Part shown: positions 10,906 through 22,932 of the stretch, in pieces | Position numbering within the stretch: position 1 is the stretch's first letter | Layout: every line of letters starts with the position of its first letter | Made by a program: the position numbers and the translations under genes | The notes under the pieces: generated by a model | Database searches by the model: none | What the model was told of the DNA's origin: nothing | The model's input: only the letters and a program-made list of their open reading frames with translations | Source: Sambucus nigra | Lineage: Eukaryota > Streptophyta > Magnoliopsida > Dipsacales > Adoxaceae | Assembly: GCA_949130495.1 (NCBI GenBank) | Contig: OX422215.1 | Coordinates: 71,501,244-71,565,243, forward strand | DNA length: 64,000 nucleotides | Direction: 5' to 3'

Positions 10906-12309
10906 TCACAACTATAAGACATCATCTTAGCCTTTGGATTAGATATCATCAACAATCTACATGTCTTCCATTGTAATCCTTGTGATAGTTGAGATAGCCA
11001 ATATGATTGTGACGTTGTGCGGTGCATTAGTGAGCGTTGGATTTAAAATCAAAATGATGTTTTAATCTCAATCGTCCATTTCACTTCGATCTTTCAGATC
11101 CTTCCACAACCTGTATACATACAACCCATAGTTGAAGCTTTAGAAGACTTTTGCAATCGTCCCATTTGAGAGAAAAAATAAGGAATAGAGAGAAGAGAGA
11201 TAAAAGAGAAAGGAAAGAGAGAGAGTGAGAAAATCGAAAGAAATAGAGATCAAAATCCTTAGATTTTCCCCTTCCTAAAATTTACCCTATAGTATATTCA
11301 AAGCCCAAAAAACCTATACTGTGAGTGTTAGAAATTTTAGTTTTTTTTAGGGTTTTTGGGGTTTGGACATTTGAAGAAACTCTTCAAACATTATCCTTCT
11401 TAGGAATAAGAGTCTCTTAGTGTTTCTCATATTTCTTCTTAGAAATTTTGAGAAACACATTTGAGATACATCTCACAAACATTTTTAAGTGTTTTTATTC
11501 CTTTGTTGTGTGGATCCTGTATTTTACTACTTAGTCTTTTAGATTCGCACTCTCTTGTTTACATTTCTTGAAAAAGAGACTCCTAAAATGTTTCTGATTT
11601 TTAGATCTAAAATTTTGTATATAAAATAGAGTTTTACACTTTATGAAACTTACTCTGCATATAAATAAGCTCTTTTGACATAGGTCTGATTTTTGACAAT
11701 CTAAAAATTCAGATATGAAATTTCTGTTTGAAAATCAAAGTCTGATTTTCTTGTATATATAAACAATTGCAAATCATATAGCTTGATTGTATATTTATAA
11801 GACTGTTTGTGTAATTTCTAAAAGAGAGACGTGAGTCACATACTGCATTAGGCACTTCACAGTCACAAAACACTCTCACACATAGTAAAAAGTGTTGCAC
11901 CTAGTAAAACGTGCTGTTACTTTTGAGAGATCTTGTTTGACTGAGTCCATCCAAGAAATGAGAGAGGAGTCAAAGGAAAGAAACTGTCGGGGAGATTAAA
12001 GCTAGAATCAGAATGACGTGGTAGAGGTTTTCGCTCATTTAAGTATATTTCTGTTCTTTAGCGTAGAATATTGTGTTGCATGTTTATGTGCTTGTAACTC
12101 TTGTATAATTGTTTATAGTGGATTTTTTTTGTTATGGCGTATAGGTCACCGTGGATGTTTCCTCAGATTTGAGGTTTTATCACGTTAAAAATCATCGTGT
12201 CAAATTACAATTTTTGTTCTTAATTTCTTGCATGATTTGATTTTAATACAAAGAATTAGTATAATTTTTTGATTTAAAATCTAAGGTAATCAGGCTACCA
12301 AGTCTAACA
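10906..12309 (+). repeat. SIRE-like copia LTR remnant (probable solo or truncated LTR)
   Basis: The order of recognisable segments parallels the intact SIRE LTRs at 30430-32638 and 38625-41690: a purine-rich GAGAGA leader (11170-11240), TTTAGATCTAAAAT (11610), TTAGGCACTTCACAG (11850), a CTTGTAACTCTTGTATAATTG phrase followed by TTTAGTGGATT (12090-12125), and a GGTTTTATCACGTTAAAAAT phrase (12172-12192). A plausible 3' end is TCTAACA at 12309. No PBS follows, so it is not a complete 5' LTR. The left end is obscured by the gypsy LTR, which may have inserted into it. Both borders are tentative. Confidence 0.5.
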
Positions 12310-14751
12310 ACCAAAAAATATGTTTTATATACATCTTGTGGTTTAAGATATCAAAAAGAAGTTTCCTAAACGAGTTTACTTTCGAAAGTTTACTGAATTT
12401 TTAACTTTTGTGCTAAAAACTTAGTGAACATTTTTCAACCTCCCATTCCAACTGCAAAATATTTGGGGGGAATTTTTTTTTAAATCCCATGGGTATTCGT
12501 CACCCGTTCAATCCAAATCTCCCATCATCCCCCCGAAAATTTTAATTGGTGATGGTTCATTTCCTTCGCCTTACACATATCTTTCGTTTTCTAAACGAAA
12601 TTCCTATTTTTCGAAAGGTATGTATGAAAATGAAGGTACGCTGCTTATCCCTCAAAGTCAAATTTTATTTTGGGCCCTCAAAATTTTTATCTTCTAGTGT
12701 ATAGTTAGTTAGAAGTTAAAATTGAAGATTGTACATATAATTTTTTTTTGTTTTTGCTTATTGTCTAGTGTAATTAGTTAAAGTAATAGTTCTTCTTTTT
12801 TGTTATGTTTGATGCTAACATGTTTTGTAGAATCATTGGATATGTACTTTTTGAAGATCGCTCCATTTTGGGTAATATCGCTCTTTTCCTTTCTTTAACT
12901 TGGTTCTTGGTTCATATTGAGGACATTATAAGGTTTAAGTTAGGGTGTGTGGGATATTCTTTCCATTGCTTTTTGATTCCATTATTTGATTATATGTTCT
13001 TACCAAGCATACTTTTGTTATGAAAACTGAAAAATATTTTCTTTCTTTTTTCCTTTTTTTGGACATTTTACCTTTATTTTCGATGATAACTTTTAATAAA
13101 TGCCCCGATCCAACAGATAATTCAATGATGCATGTCCTCCATTTTATAAGTTATTAGACTTTAGTCCTCGAATAATTGATGTTATAAAAAACTTCATGAA
13201 TTACACTTAAAATCCATGAGCACATGCGTTTTTCTTATTTTAATGACTAGGTTTAAGGTGTTTATAACTCGATAATATTTTATTGCATTGTATATACTTA
13301 CACAAGGTGAGCTCTGAGATCTTCTTCATTTCTGAGTGTTTATACATTACTCTTTCCTCATTGAAAACGTTAAAATCATCGGTAATCTCACTATTATTTC
13401 ATTGATCGTTCATTAATGGAGTTCATTATCAAATGTGTTACTTGATTATGATTTTCAAAGTTGTTTTTACTCGAGAATTGTATAAAATTTAGGAAAAAAT
13501 TATAGGCCCTCTTTGTTATATCACATGTATTGATCTTGACCCGACCTTATATGTTTCCCCTCGTCAACCCCTTTGAGTTTAAATAAAGCCTTTCATTTCA
13601 AAATCCAAAATCCCGTAACCAACTCCACATTGGAGTTATAAACCATACATATCACGTTCCATGCCTTTGTTTGGAATAATACTTGGTATTGAATGATGTT
13701 CTTATTTTGTGGTTACAATTAAGCATGTGTGAGTATGAAAGAAAAGAAAAAGAAGTGAAAGACAAAAGAAGAAAAAGAGAAAACAAAAGAAAAATAAGAG
13801 AAAAAAAAAGAAAAAAAAAGAAAGTGAAAGTATATCTTGTATTTACATAGTGCTCAATAATCTTCATTACTCTCCAATTCCATATTTAATGCTTGTTACG
13901 AAAATTATTTTTCAATTTTGAAATTGCCCATAATTTTCCATTATCCCAAATGTTTTATCCCCAAACACCTTTGATCTGTAAATAGTCTCGTCCTTTCATA
14001 ACCTTAACCCCAAACCTACATTATAACCCCATAAAAATCCTAAGTGATTCTAAGGTGGATGTAATTCAAAAGTTTAAATAGGTACGATAATATGTGAAAA
14101 TGCATTTTACCTCATCTAATGATGATATCCTTTCATTGAGACTACACATTTTGTATTTTATATATAACGTTATTCATTGATGACAGATGCGTGACCTTGT
14201 TTTAATTTAAATTTACTCTTATACCCGCATGTCCCATGTGTGTTACACCCTTATTCATAGTGATTCATTTGTTGAGTGTATACAATGGTGTGGATTAATA
14301 TATGCACGCTTTCATGCTTATCCAGGTTATAAAGGTTTTGCCAAATTATACTTTGAATATGCTCTCTTTTCCTCCTACATCTTAAGGTTTTAATTCTACA
14401 AAGTTCATTCTATAATGTTAATAACTAAGGACTTTTGCGTGAATTCATTCACTATGATAATAATGTGTTGAAATCCTTTTTGTTATTGTTAGGCTTGTCG
14501 CAATGTGATTGGGCATATTTTGAGAAAACTTTGATGTTTGTGGGTTTTATACCTAAAAACCCTCATGAGACAAAACTTGTCCACTATGGTAACCTCGGGG
14601 TTTTACGGCTTATTGCATATTCTAAATACAATCATTCGCCCGCGAAAGTGACATTTCTATATTTTATGCTTATATATATTTTGTATCTCTATCTGTTAGT
14701 TTTTTTTTTCATTTCATCACTAGAGACTATAAATGTCTAAATTAGAGGGTG
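12310..14751 (+). other. Non-coding stretch, probably 3' internal region of an Athila-like element
   Basis: No convincing gene. A purine tract of GAAAAGAAAAAGAAG words spans 13738-13830. The last part (about 13500-14751) leads into TAAATGTCTAAATTAGAGGGTG, which resembles the end of Athila internal sequence, with the purine tract AGAGGG just before the LTR start at 14752. The 101-codon ORF at 14435-14740 lies here; I do not recognise it and think it is fortuitous. Nothing identifiable between 12310 and about 13500. Confidence 0.4.
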
Positions 14752-15077
14752 TGATATGTATTGAATATTGCATATTAGCACCCGTTATCCTTATGCATTC
14801 CAGAACTTTTATGCTCATATATTGCATATTGGAATGCTTAACGGAGCAAGTGGTTGCATTTGGAGGAAGTTCTGTCATCTGACGTAATTTCAAGGGAATT
14901 TTAGTCTTTTCATATTTCATGTCACATCCAGTTGATCTCCATGAAAGCTTATTTCATTGAGTTATCTTTGTGTGGCCACAAAGGGCTCGTCATTTCGAGT
15001 CCGGATGATGAAGTTATGGGCAATTCCGTAATGCAGCTTTTCTCCCTTGTGAAGACCAAATAGCCCAAGAAAACAGA

Positions 15078-15200
15078 GCACCAGTCGATCGGCCCCCAGA
15101 ACTTGGTTGATCGACTTTCCATATTATTCCTACAATGAAAGGCTTGGGGATGACTCTCTACCCCCGATCGACCGACCCCTTGGCCTCGGTCGACCACGCT
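15078..15200. repeat. GTCGATCGGCC / GATCGACCGACC palindrome cluster in LTR
   Basis: Four palindrome-like words occur in 120 bp: CAGTCGATCGGCCCCC, TTGATCGACTTT, CCCGATCGACCGACCCC and CTCGGTCGACCACG. They are comparable in spacing and style to the clusters in the Tekay-like LTR, the Tat-relic LTR and the solo LTR. Confidence 0.8.
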
Positions 15201-15898
15201 CTTTAGATATTTAACTTTTCCCATTTTCTTTTCATTTTTCGTTTTTCTTTTACCAAGTTAATATATATTATAAGTTGGGTTTTTTAATATACATTTTTTA
15301 TATAAGATTTTTAGGGTTTAGTTTAGGAGGGGGGTTTTGAGTGGGAATTTCTCTCTCTTAGAATTTGGTTCCAAAGGGTATGTAAGTGTATTATTCATCA
15401 TCTACTTCATTAATACAAGTTTCCATTATTTATTTCTTGCTTTGCTAGATAGTTTTCTTTATCTATTTCTTGATTTAATTTACTTCCTTTCTTTAAATAC
15501 ACATCTTTCATTATGTTTATAGCTAATTTAGTTTAGTTTGAGATCGATTGAAGTTACCTTGGGTTAATGGGTTGCTTTGCTTGGTGATGGATTTTATGAG
15601 TTTAAATGGGTTAGGTTATTCTTGATTTTATACCTAGGATATTTAATAATGTATATCATGTATGTGCCATATTTATGACCTTGCGTGTGTAATCTCAGGG
15701 ATATTTGGTAACGCCAAAATCAATTAAGATTTTAAGACAATTTAAGGGGTGACAACTCTAAATTTAATCAATGTAGGAATAAGATTTAATCTTGATAAAC
15801 TTTTCTTCCCATGTAACCATTTATACTTATTAACCCTAGGTGAGGGACATTATTCTCAATCTATTATTTTTACACCTTTTCATAATCTTAGTTTAAAT

Positions 15899-16302
15899 CA
15901 AGGTTCTAACAAGCGTGGGGCGTGATCGAGACGGGGAGGCCAAGCCTTAAGCCTTAGAAGCTTAGGCGGGCCTTAGGCGTAAAAAGGCATTTAGGCCTTT
16001 TTTAATATATTTTAATATTTTTAACCATAATAAGGCTATTAAAAATACTAAAATGGTACATACCTTAAATATATGACTGAATATATTCAAATTAAAATAT
16101 TATTTGATTGTTTTAGACGAGATATTGGTCTAGTTTGTAAAAAAAATCTTTAAAAGGCAATATCATTTCACCAAAGAATTTTTGTTTTAAAAAAAGTGTG
16201 CCTTAAGACTTTTACCAAGAATAAGGCGTGAAAGGCTTAAGGCGGGGCATTTCTCCCATGCCTCAAGCCTAGGCATGCCTAGGCGCGCCTTTTAGAACAC
16301 TA
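15899..16302. mobile_element. hAT-like MITE (404 bp) in Athila-like LTR
   Basis: An 8-bp target duplication GTTTAAAT flanks it (15891-15898 and 16303-16310). The ends are short imperfect inverted repeats: CAAGGTTCTAA on the left and TTAGAACACTA on the right (inward TAGTGTTCTAA). Subterminal regions are rich in AAGGCGTGCC/GCCTTAGGCG words in opposite orientations, so much of the 404 bp could fold back. There is no ORF. The 8-bp duplication suggests hAT superfamily. Confidence 0.75.
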
Positions 16303-17184
16303 GTTTAAATACATGCCTAGATTTATCTTTCGTTATAACTTTCATCTTTTACACTTTTATTCCAAAAATAATAAATCAATTAAATTCTATCAACATTCCA
16401 TGTGGATTCGATACCCGGACTGACCGCTATACTCCCGTAAAGAGTGTAGTTAAAGTTTAGGTTTTTTACATAGCGGTGGGAGCCGAAAGCAACGATCGAC
16501 ACTGTTAATGCGAGCATCAAAATTTCCCTATAGATATCACTCATCATTATTGTCTTGTGTGCATGTTAAAGTTTTACCCCTACATAATTGGATCCGTATG
16601 TTGGAATGACTAGTTCCAAAGCTATAAATAGACACTATGTGACCAATCTATCAATGGCCTCGTAGAATAGAAGGAGGTCCTCTTCGCCCAACTGGATCAG
16701 ATCTTGGATCTATTATAGCCTAATCCCCCACCTTCAATTCCAAAGTAACAAGTAGACGAATAAGTCCCAACTGAGTAGCATGCATAGGACGGGGATCCAA
16801 ATCCCCCTCCTCAACTTGTACTTTCAATAACCATATAAAAATCTTGGGTAGTCGGTAGGGTTGACCCTCCAACAATAACCATTAACAACGGAAATACTCA
16901 TTGTGCATCCCCATTCAATAGAGAGGTTATAAACTACCCAATGTCGTTAACTGTGGACACTTTAAGTTGCAATCAAGGTCCCGGGATGCTTCGTCTTATT
17001 TTAAGTAAACCCCAGGTACGTACCCCGAGAGAAATCTCGAGAAAACCTAACTTTTGGAACCTACACTGAAGTTTTGAGTGTCAAAAACATAAGCAACCTG
17101 AGTATATAAGGCCAAAAAATAAAAAAACAAAAAAACAAAAACCAACTAAATCCATTAAAATAACCAACAAGCAACCCCTATGGG

Positions 17185-17345
17185 GGCTTTGGCCGATCGA
17201 CTAAAGGATTTCCCTTTAATGGCCGATCGGCCAAAGGCTTTAGGCCATCGGCCAAAGCCCTCTCACACCTGATCTTATCTAAATATTTTTTTGATCGTTG
17301 ATAAAAAAAATAATGGTCCTAAACCTTTAGCCGATCGGCCAAACC
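17185..17345. repeat. GGCCGATCGGCC palindrome cluster
   Basis: Words GGCCGATCGACTAAAGG, GGCCGATCGGCCAAAGG, GGCCATCGGCCAAAG and GCCGATCGGCCAAA recur within 160 bp, each followed by AAA(G). It sits 20 bp upstream of a TATA box, so in the U3 of an LTR. It is the clearest short palindrome repeat in the window. Confidence 0.85.
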
Positions 17346-17360
17346 TCCCTCCAAAACACA

Positions 17361-17368
17361 TATAAATA
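17361..17368 (+). promoter_or_regulatory. TATA box of Tat-relic LTR
   Basis: TATAAATA in the context CACATATAAATACAGG, followed by a CCCCACCCACC leader, fits a plant pol II core promoter in an LTR. A second TATAAATA lies at 16623-16630 (GCTATAAATAGACAC), but its context is less clear. Confidence 0.55.
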
Positions 17369-17989
17369 CAGGTCCCCACCCACCATTTCAAGGCATCCCA
17401 CTTTGAATCTGAAGATTAAAACCAAACGTTGAATCGGTTTTTTAAATTTTGAATCCCAAGCACCCTAAATAATCAAGTTAATTTTTTGAGAAGTCCTTGA
17501 GGGATCGTACTTCATAAAATTATCTTTTACGAGAGGAAGAGCTCGTACTTCTTCCAAGTCACCCCCAAAAGAAGTTTGTATTCCTGAAAAGTCACCTCTG
17601 AGAAAAAATAGAGTCAAATCCCTACAAAAATTCTTCAAACGTCAAAATTTTAGTCAAAGCTCTGCCCAATTGAGAAGCACCAAAAAGTGGGGTTTCCCCC
17701 AAAGGAAAAAGTAAGTTTCATCACTATGGTGAAGAAGCTCTGCCAAAATTTCGAGGCAATACCCCAAGTACATATTATTATAAACTATTCATAATTTTGT
17801 ACCCTCTCTAACCCGATCCCCATTTAGGGGACCGAGTATGAAATTTATGGCGTTTATATTTGTTTAAGCCTAGTTTCTAATCCAACACCTCCACTTATGT
17901 CATAAATTGACATACTCATATGCTAAATTGATACAAATCAAATTCCTTTCTCCAAAATCAACATGTAACATTTGCATGGAGTCATGAGG

Positions 17990-20900
17990 GCATGCTTAAT
18001 ATAAATGCTTCAGTAATGACTCATCAACTGAATGTGGACCCGTACAAAGGACCAGTGAGATAAAAGAATAGGGCATTTACCCTAGAGAGAAATCAAATGG
18101 TACATGTTGAGGTGGGAAAGCTGCTAGAGGCTTAGTTTATTCAAGGTGTTAAATACCATGAATGGATATCTAATGATGTAATGGTGAGGATGCCAAATGG
18201 GAAATGGCGTCTCTGTCTCGATTAATCCAATTTGAATGAGGCTTGCCAAAAGGACTCATAACCTTTCCCAAGGATCGATGCTTTGGTAAAAACTACAACA
18301 TGGAATGAGATGTTATCATTCATGGAAGCCTGTTCTGGATACAATCAAATCTGGATGCACCTGGAAGATCAGGAAAAGATTTAATTCATTATTGACAAGG
18401 GTATATATTGCTATAAAGTGTTTCTGTTCAGATTAAAGAATGTCGAGGAGAATTACCAGAGACTTCTCAATATGATCTATGAAAATAAAATAAGCAAGAT
18501 AATAAAATTTAATGTGGATTATATGCTGATGAAGAGTCTGAAGGATGAATATAACATCAATAACCTTGAGGAGATTTTTAAAATTATCAACATATATTAA
18601 ATGAAGTTGAATCCAAAAAAGTGTGCGTTTAATGTTTCATCTGAAAATTATTAGGATTCATAATCACTCATAGAAGAATATAAGCGAACCTAAGATAATA
18701 CAGGAAGTCTTGGATATGATAAGTCCAAGTACGATTAAGGATGTACAATCAGTAAAGGGGATAAGACGTGGATAAGAAATCTAAGGATGGTTAAGGTGGT
18801 AAAGATGAACAATTTTGTCAGTAGGGCGATAAACAAGTGTTTCCCTTTCTTTCAGACGTTGAAAAAGACATTTATCTGTATGGACAAATGTGAACAAGAT
18901 TTTTAAGAGTTGAATACTTATCTATCGAAAGCCCCACTCCTTTCCAAACCAATCCTTGGCAAGGAATTGTATATATATATAGTCATATCCTCCACAACGG
19001 TCAGTTCATCTCTAATTAGAGACAATGATAGGGTTCAACGTCCAAAATATTACGTCAGCAAAGCATTCAAGGGAGTAGAGTTAAGATATACCAAGCTCGA
19101 AAAGTTAGCCTTCGCACCCATCATCTTAGACCGAAAATTGAGACCATACTGTAATGCCCACACCATAGTCATCCTAACTAATTATTCCCTCAGGAAAGTC
19201 CTCCACCAGTCGTAAGTCTCCGGATGATTAATTAAGTGATCAGTAGAGCCGGAGGAGTTAGACTTTCAGTAAAATCCACTAGTGTCTATAAAGTGGCAGG
19301 TTGCTGTAGATTTTCTTAGAGAGTTCACGAATCCTGAAAATAACGATTCCATTTAGAGGCTGAACACTCAGCAACTTGTATGGGTCGTTCATGTGGATAA
19401 GTCATCCAACAAAGATAGGTGTAGAGTATGATTTATCATTGACACACCTGATGGTTCGAGCGTAGAATATGACTTAAAGTTTAACTTTCGGGCTTCTTGT
19501 AATGAGGCCGAACATGAACCATTGATTGCCACGTCACGAATTTCACTGTCCTTATAAGTCGATCAAGTTGAGTTCTTTAGTGTTTTAAATGTGACCATTT
19601 AATAGGTGATGGGGAATTCGAAGACAAGGGTGAGAAGAATCTGGCTTATCTGAAGTGTTTCCATAATTAATTTGGAAGGGCATCTAATGTCATTCACCAT
19701 CAGACACATACCATGAGAGGAGAAGGCGAAACCAGGCCATTTGACCTGAACGGTATCTTTAGACGAGGGTAACCCTATTGTGGAAATTATAGATCAATAT
19801 AGTATTCAGTTCGAGTAAGAAAAAGTAGTCAACATAGCAGAAATGGGGCCAAACTAGATGGATAAGTTCATACAATATATCAAGGATGGAACCCTTCCTA
19901 AAGACCATTCGTAAGATAAGAAAATTTGAGCGAAAGATTTTAGGTACATACTCTATTATGGGGTCTTATATAAAAGGGATATATTCGCCTAATATTTTGT
20001 TGTGTTCATCCAACGGAGATAATCATGGTTCTGAGAAGCTTGCATGAAGGTATCTGTGGGGGGGGGGGGGGGGGGGGATTTGGGGAAGAGAATTTAATCA
20101 TAGAGGGCACTTACGTAAGGATACTATCGGCAACAATGACCAATGATGCCAAAAGATACATGAAGAAGTGTGATCGGTGCCAACGTCCAATAAATATCAT
20201 ATATCATCCAACCGATTAATTGTTAGTCATCGTATCTTCGTGTCCTTTCTCTATAGGGGTGGATATTAAGGGACCATTCCCGACATGAAAAGGTCAATAC
20301 AAGTTATTTTTTTTGGTTATTGGCTATTTTACAAAACGGGTGGAGGCAGAACTACTGGAACGAATCATCGATTAAAAGTTCCTTTTGTTCATCTGGAGGT
20401 TCAATATAAGAAGGTTCGGTGTACCTGATACAATAATAAAAGATACTTGTAAAAAATTTAACAGCGTTCAAATCGACAAATTATGCAATAACTTTAAGGT
20501 AAAACACTTCTTCTCTGATCCGAGGTATCCAAGGTGCAACATACAAGTAAAGGTTACAAACCGAATAATTCTGCATGGGTTGAAGACATAGTTGGAGAAT
20601 TCCAAGTGGCTATGGGTGGAGCGATTGATTTCAGTTTTATAAGCATACCAAACTACTACTCGAGGGCCTCGTGGGGAAACACCATTCACCCTAACTTATG
20701 TTAATGAGAAAGATGTGCCAATTGAGCTTGAGTTACCTAGTCTCAGGGTGTAATGTTTTGAACATGAAGAAAATAATGACCAACTCAATGCCAGTCTGAA
20801 TATCATAAAGGAAAAAAATAGGAAACAACACTAAGAATGGACACCACCCTACAAAATTCCACCAGATTCATAGATTTAAGAACGGAATGTTCAAGGTTGG

Positions 20901-21070
20901 TGACCTTGTCCTTAGGAAAATACTGCAGTCAACCCATAACCCATAACTAAGAGGCCCCATAGGTCGTCACCAGTGGAGTCCGACCGAGGATATACGAATT
21001 GAAGGATCACGAGGTCTAAAATCTACCCCATCCTTGGAATGTTGAAAATATGAAGATCTGTTATCATTAA
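17990..21070 (+). pseudogene. Tat-type pol relic (RT, RNase H, plant RNase H, integrase)
   Basis: Many stops and frame changes, but landmarks follow in order. RT N-terminal block QLNVDPYKGPVR (about 18027), VEVGKLLEA, MVRMPNGKWRLCLD and the PFPRIDALV block (18270) come first, with fingers to palm continuing to 18650. First RNase H: KAPLLSKPILGKELYIY to YYVSKAFKGVELRYTKLEKLA (18928-19200). Second, plant-type RNase H: WVVHVDKSSN to SCNEAEHEPLIA (19380-19540). Integrase: RRFGVPDTIIKD to FFSDPRYPRCN (20408-20545). Two RNase H domains are a hallmark of the Tat lineage. The RT active-site region reads FNVDYMLM instead of a YxDD block, so it is inactive. A G19 run lies at 20057-20076. Confidence 0.75.
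20057..20076. repeat. Poly-G tract (about 19 G)
   Basis: An uninterrupted run of G follows GGTATCTGT inside the integrase zinc-finger region of the Tat relic. It is a slippage-prone homopolymer; its length may be partly a sequencing or assembly artefact. Confidence 0.8.
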
Positions 21071-21119
21071 TTAATCGAGAAACAAGGGAATCCATTCAAC
21101 AGAAGAAACATTCAACTTA

Positions 21120-22100
21120 ATTTTCATTCGTCTATTCTGTTTCTATCTTGTATCCATTTATCAAGTTTATTATTATTCATCCATGTATTTATATATGTTC
21201 TTTGTTATCTAGATGCGCACGGTGTTAAAACTCCATTATAATAAAATCATGTTTCTTTATCAAGATTATGTTCATCTACTTTACCCACCTAAATGTTCGA
21301 TAAATGCTTAATTATACATTTAACACCAATAAGGCGATCTAATGATGGCTAACACCGGGTTTTATCCCTGACACTTCACTTCGGACTGATAAGTCATGGA
21401 AAGATAAGCAAATGATAAGGTCCGGGGATGCTTTTTCCAAACTAATAACAGTCTCGAGAAATACTCGACTGATCACCAAATTATCTTCTTGACGCCATTA
21501 AACCTAATCCGTCTTATCGGCGCGATCCAATGTATGAGAAGTTAAGACGAGCAATTTAATCATTAACGATCGGTCCGAACACCTCAATCGTATCACCCTT
21601 TGAGAATTAATTGGCTTATCGAATTATGACCTAACTAGTGACTGATTTTCATCGAATATCCCAGTTAGGAACACATTCGGAAGACTTATTCAGTTATAAT
21701 CTAACTGATCACCGATTTTCACCGAACACCTCAGTGAGGATTAGCCGCAAAAGACTAAATTAATAGGAGACCAGTGATCAGTGATTAGTTAATAGTATTC
21801 AGTATAACTATTCAGGTTTAAAAGTAAGAGAGGTGGTATCGGGTCCACATTATCCCCTTCATAGTCAGTCGGGTCATCGCTGGACAGATCCAAAATCTGG
21901 ATGAGCGACTTTCACCTGATTCTGCAGCTCGTTTAAGAAGGGCTATAACTTCATGATCGCCAAGTATGAAGGATTCAACAATCAATTCATATATCTAAAT
22001 CGAATGTGTGGGTCCAATTCCCTCTCAGCTCGAACAACCTCTTCCACTGTATTGTCCTTCTCTACAAGTTGTTTCTTATTCAACTTTCTTTTTAAGTTCC
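21120..22100 (+). other. 3' non-coding/LTR-like sequence of the Tat relic
   Basis: No ORF of interest. It contains repeated phrases AACTGATCACCGATTTTC and AACTAGTGACTGATTTTC, each followed by ATCGAA/ACCGAA and CTCAGT/CCCAGT (about 21630-21735), a roughly 70-bp diverged duplication. It also holds the phrase shared with 16975-16991. Confidence 0.45.
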
Positions 22101-22440
22101 CTTAGGTCAGTGTTTATTTGAGGAATGACCTTCACCTGTCTTGTTTAACACACACACACACACTGTCACACATGCAGCCACGCTGCTCAACTCAAGTCTC
22201 AAGTTCTCATTTAATTTGTTAAGGGTTAACTTAAGATAACCACACCACACACTCAACCCAACACACACACTGTCACTCCCGCTCCCACCAAAAATAAAAA
22301 CCAAACCATACTTCCCAATAATTTATTTCCCCTCTCTCACTCTACAAACAGGAGCCCTACTCTCTCTAAGTCAGCCATACCCATACGAACCATTTCCATT
22401 CTCTCATTCTCCTCCTCTCCTCCATATACGAATAGCAAAG

Positions 22441-22902
22441 GTAAGGAACCCTTTCCATTCCCTTATTTGTTTTTCATCCGTTTTTGTTTTCATCTATTCC
22501 TGTTATTTCTCATAGTCAATTAAGATGTGTTATTTATCCATATTTTGGGTACGATTTTGGGTACAAGGCCATGTTTTTCATCTGTTAAGATTTGCTATTT
22601 ATGTTTCATCTGTTATTAAGATGAGGGATTTGAGATTTTTTTCATATGTTATTTTGGGTACGATTTTGGGTACAAGCCCCTGTGATTTGGGATTTTTTCA
22701 TCCATACCTGTTCTTTTTTTTCAACATTTGAAAGTGTTGAGTCTGTTATTTTTTTCAACATTTGAAAATGTTGGTCTGTTATTTTTTTTAACATTTGAAG
22801 TGCTAGTCTGTTATTGTGTTATTTTTTTCATAACTCAGTTATAATTATTAAAATATTGGGTAATATTGAAATGTTGAAAATATTTGTTTGATTTGATTGT
22901 AG
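22441..22902 (+). other. 5' UTR intron of the hAT transposase with internal tandem repeats
   Basis: A donor (CAAAG/GTAAGGAACC, at 22441) and an acceptor (TTGATTGTAG, ending 22902) bound an intron just before the start codon. Inside, ATTTTGGGTACGATTTTGGG occurs at 22542 and 22651, 109 bp apart. A 34-bp unit beginning TCAACATTTGAAARTGTTG occurs at 22721, 22755 and 22789. Each 34-bp unit holds an 18-bp near-perfect palindrome. Confidence 0.65.
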
Positions 22903-22932
22903 GTTGAATCTTACCTTACAAGCATCCTTTTT

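Larger units (their letters stand above)
14752..16539 (+). repeat. LTR of Athila-like gypsy element (about 1.79 kb with MITE)
   Basis: It starts TGATATGTATTGAATATTG after a purine tract and ends ATAGATATCA; the ends are TGATAT inverted repeats. Near the 3' end GTGGATTCGATACCCGGACT and AGCGGTGGGAGCCG resemble conserved U5 words of plant Athila/Tat LTRs. It carries a palindrome cluster (15078-15200) and is interrupted by a MITE (15899-16302). The partner LTR is not in the window. Confidence 0.65.
16600..22100 (+). mobile_element. Degenerate Ty3/gypsy element, Tat lineage
   Basis: The order is LTR-like sequence (16600-17790), RT-RNase H-plant RNase H-integrase relic (17990-21070), then 3' non-coding sequence (21120-22100). 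A 17-base phrase AAGGTCCSGGGATGCTT occurs at 16975-16991 and 21417-21433, each followed within 60 bp by CTCGAGAAA, suggesting remnants of two LTR copies. gag and protease appear deleted, since the RT frame begins soon after leader sequence. Exact borders cannot be set. Confidence 0.55.

Noticed and set aside
12805..13023. 72-codon plus-strand ORF
   Set aside because: AT-rich, hydrophobic, no start context or domain; chance length in low-GC sequence.
14435..14740. 101-codon ORF upstream of the Athila-like LTR as an env or extra ORF
   Set aside because: No recognisable motif and a hydrophobic tail from T-runs; isolated in non-coding 3' sequence. Kept only as a remark.
22320..22440. Left terminus of the hAT element
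   Set aside because: ATTCTCCTCCTC near 22408 recalls the flank GTTCTCCTCCTC at 43769, but no CAGGGG-type inverted repeat is next to it, so it is not accepted as the end.
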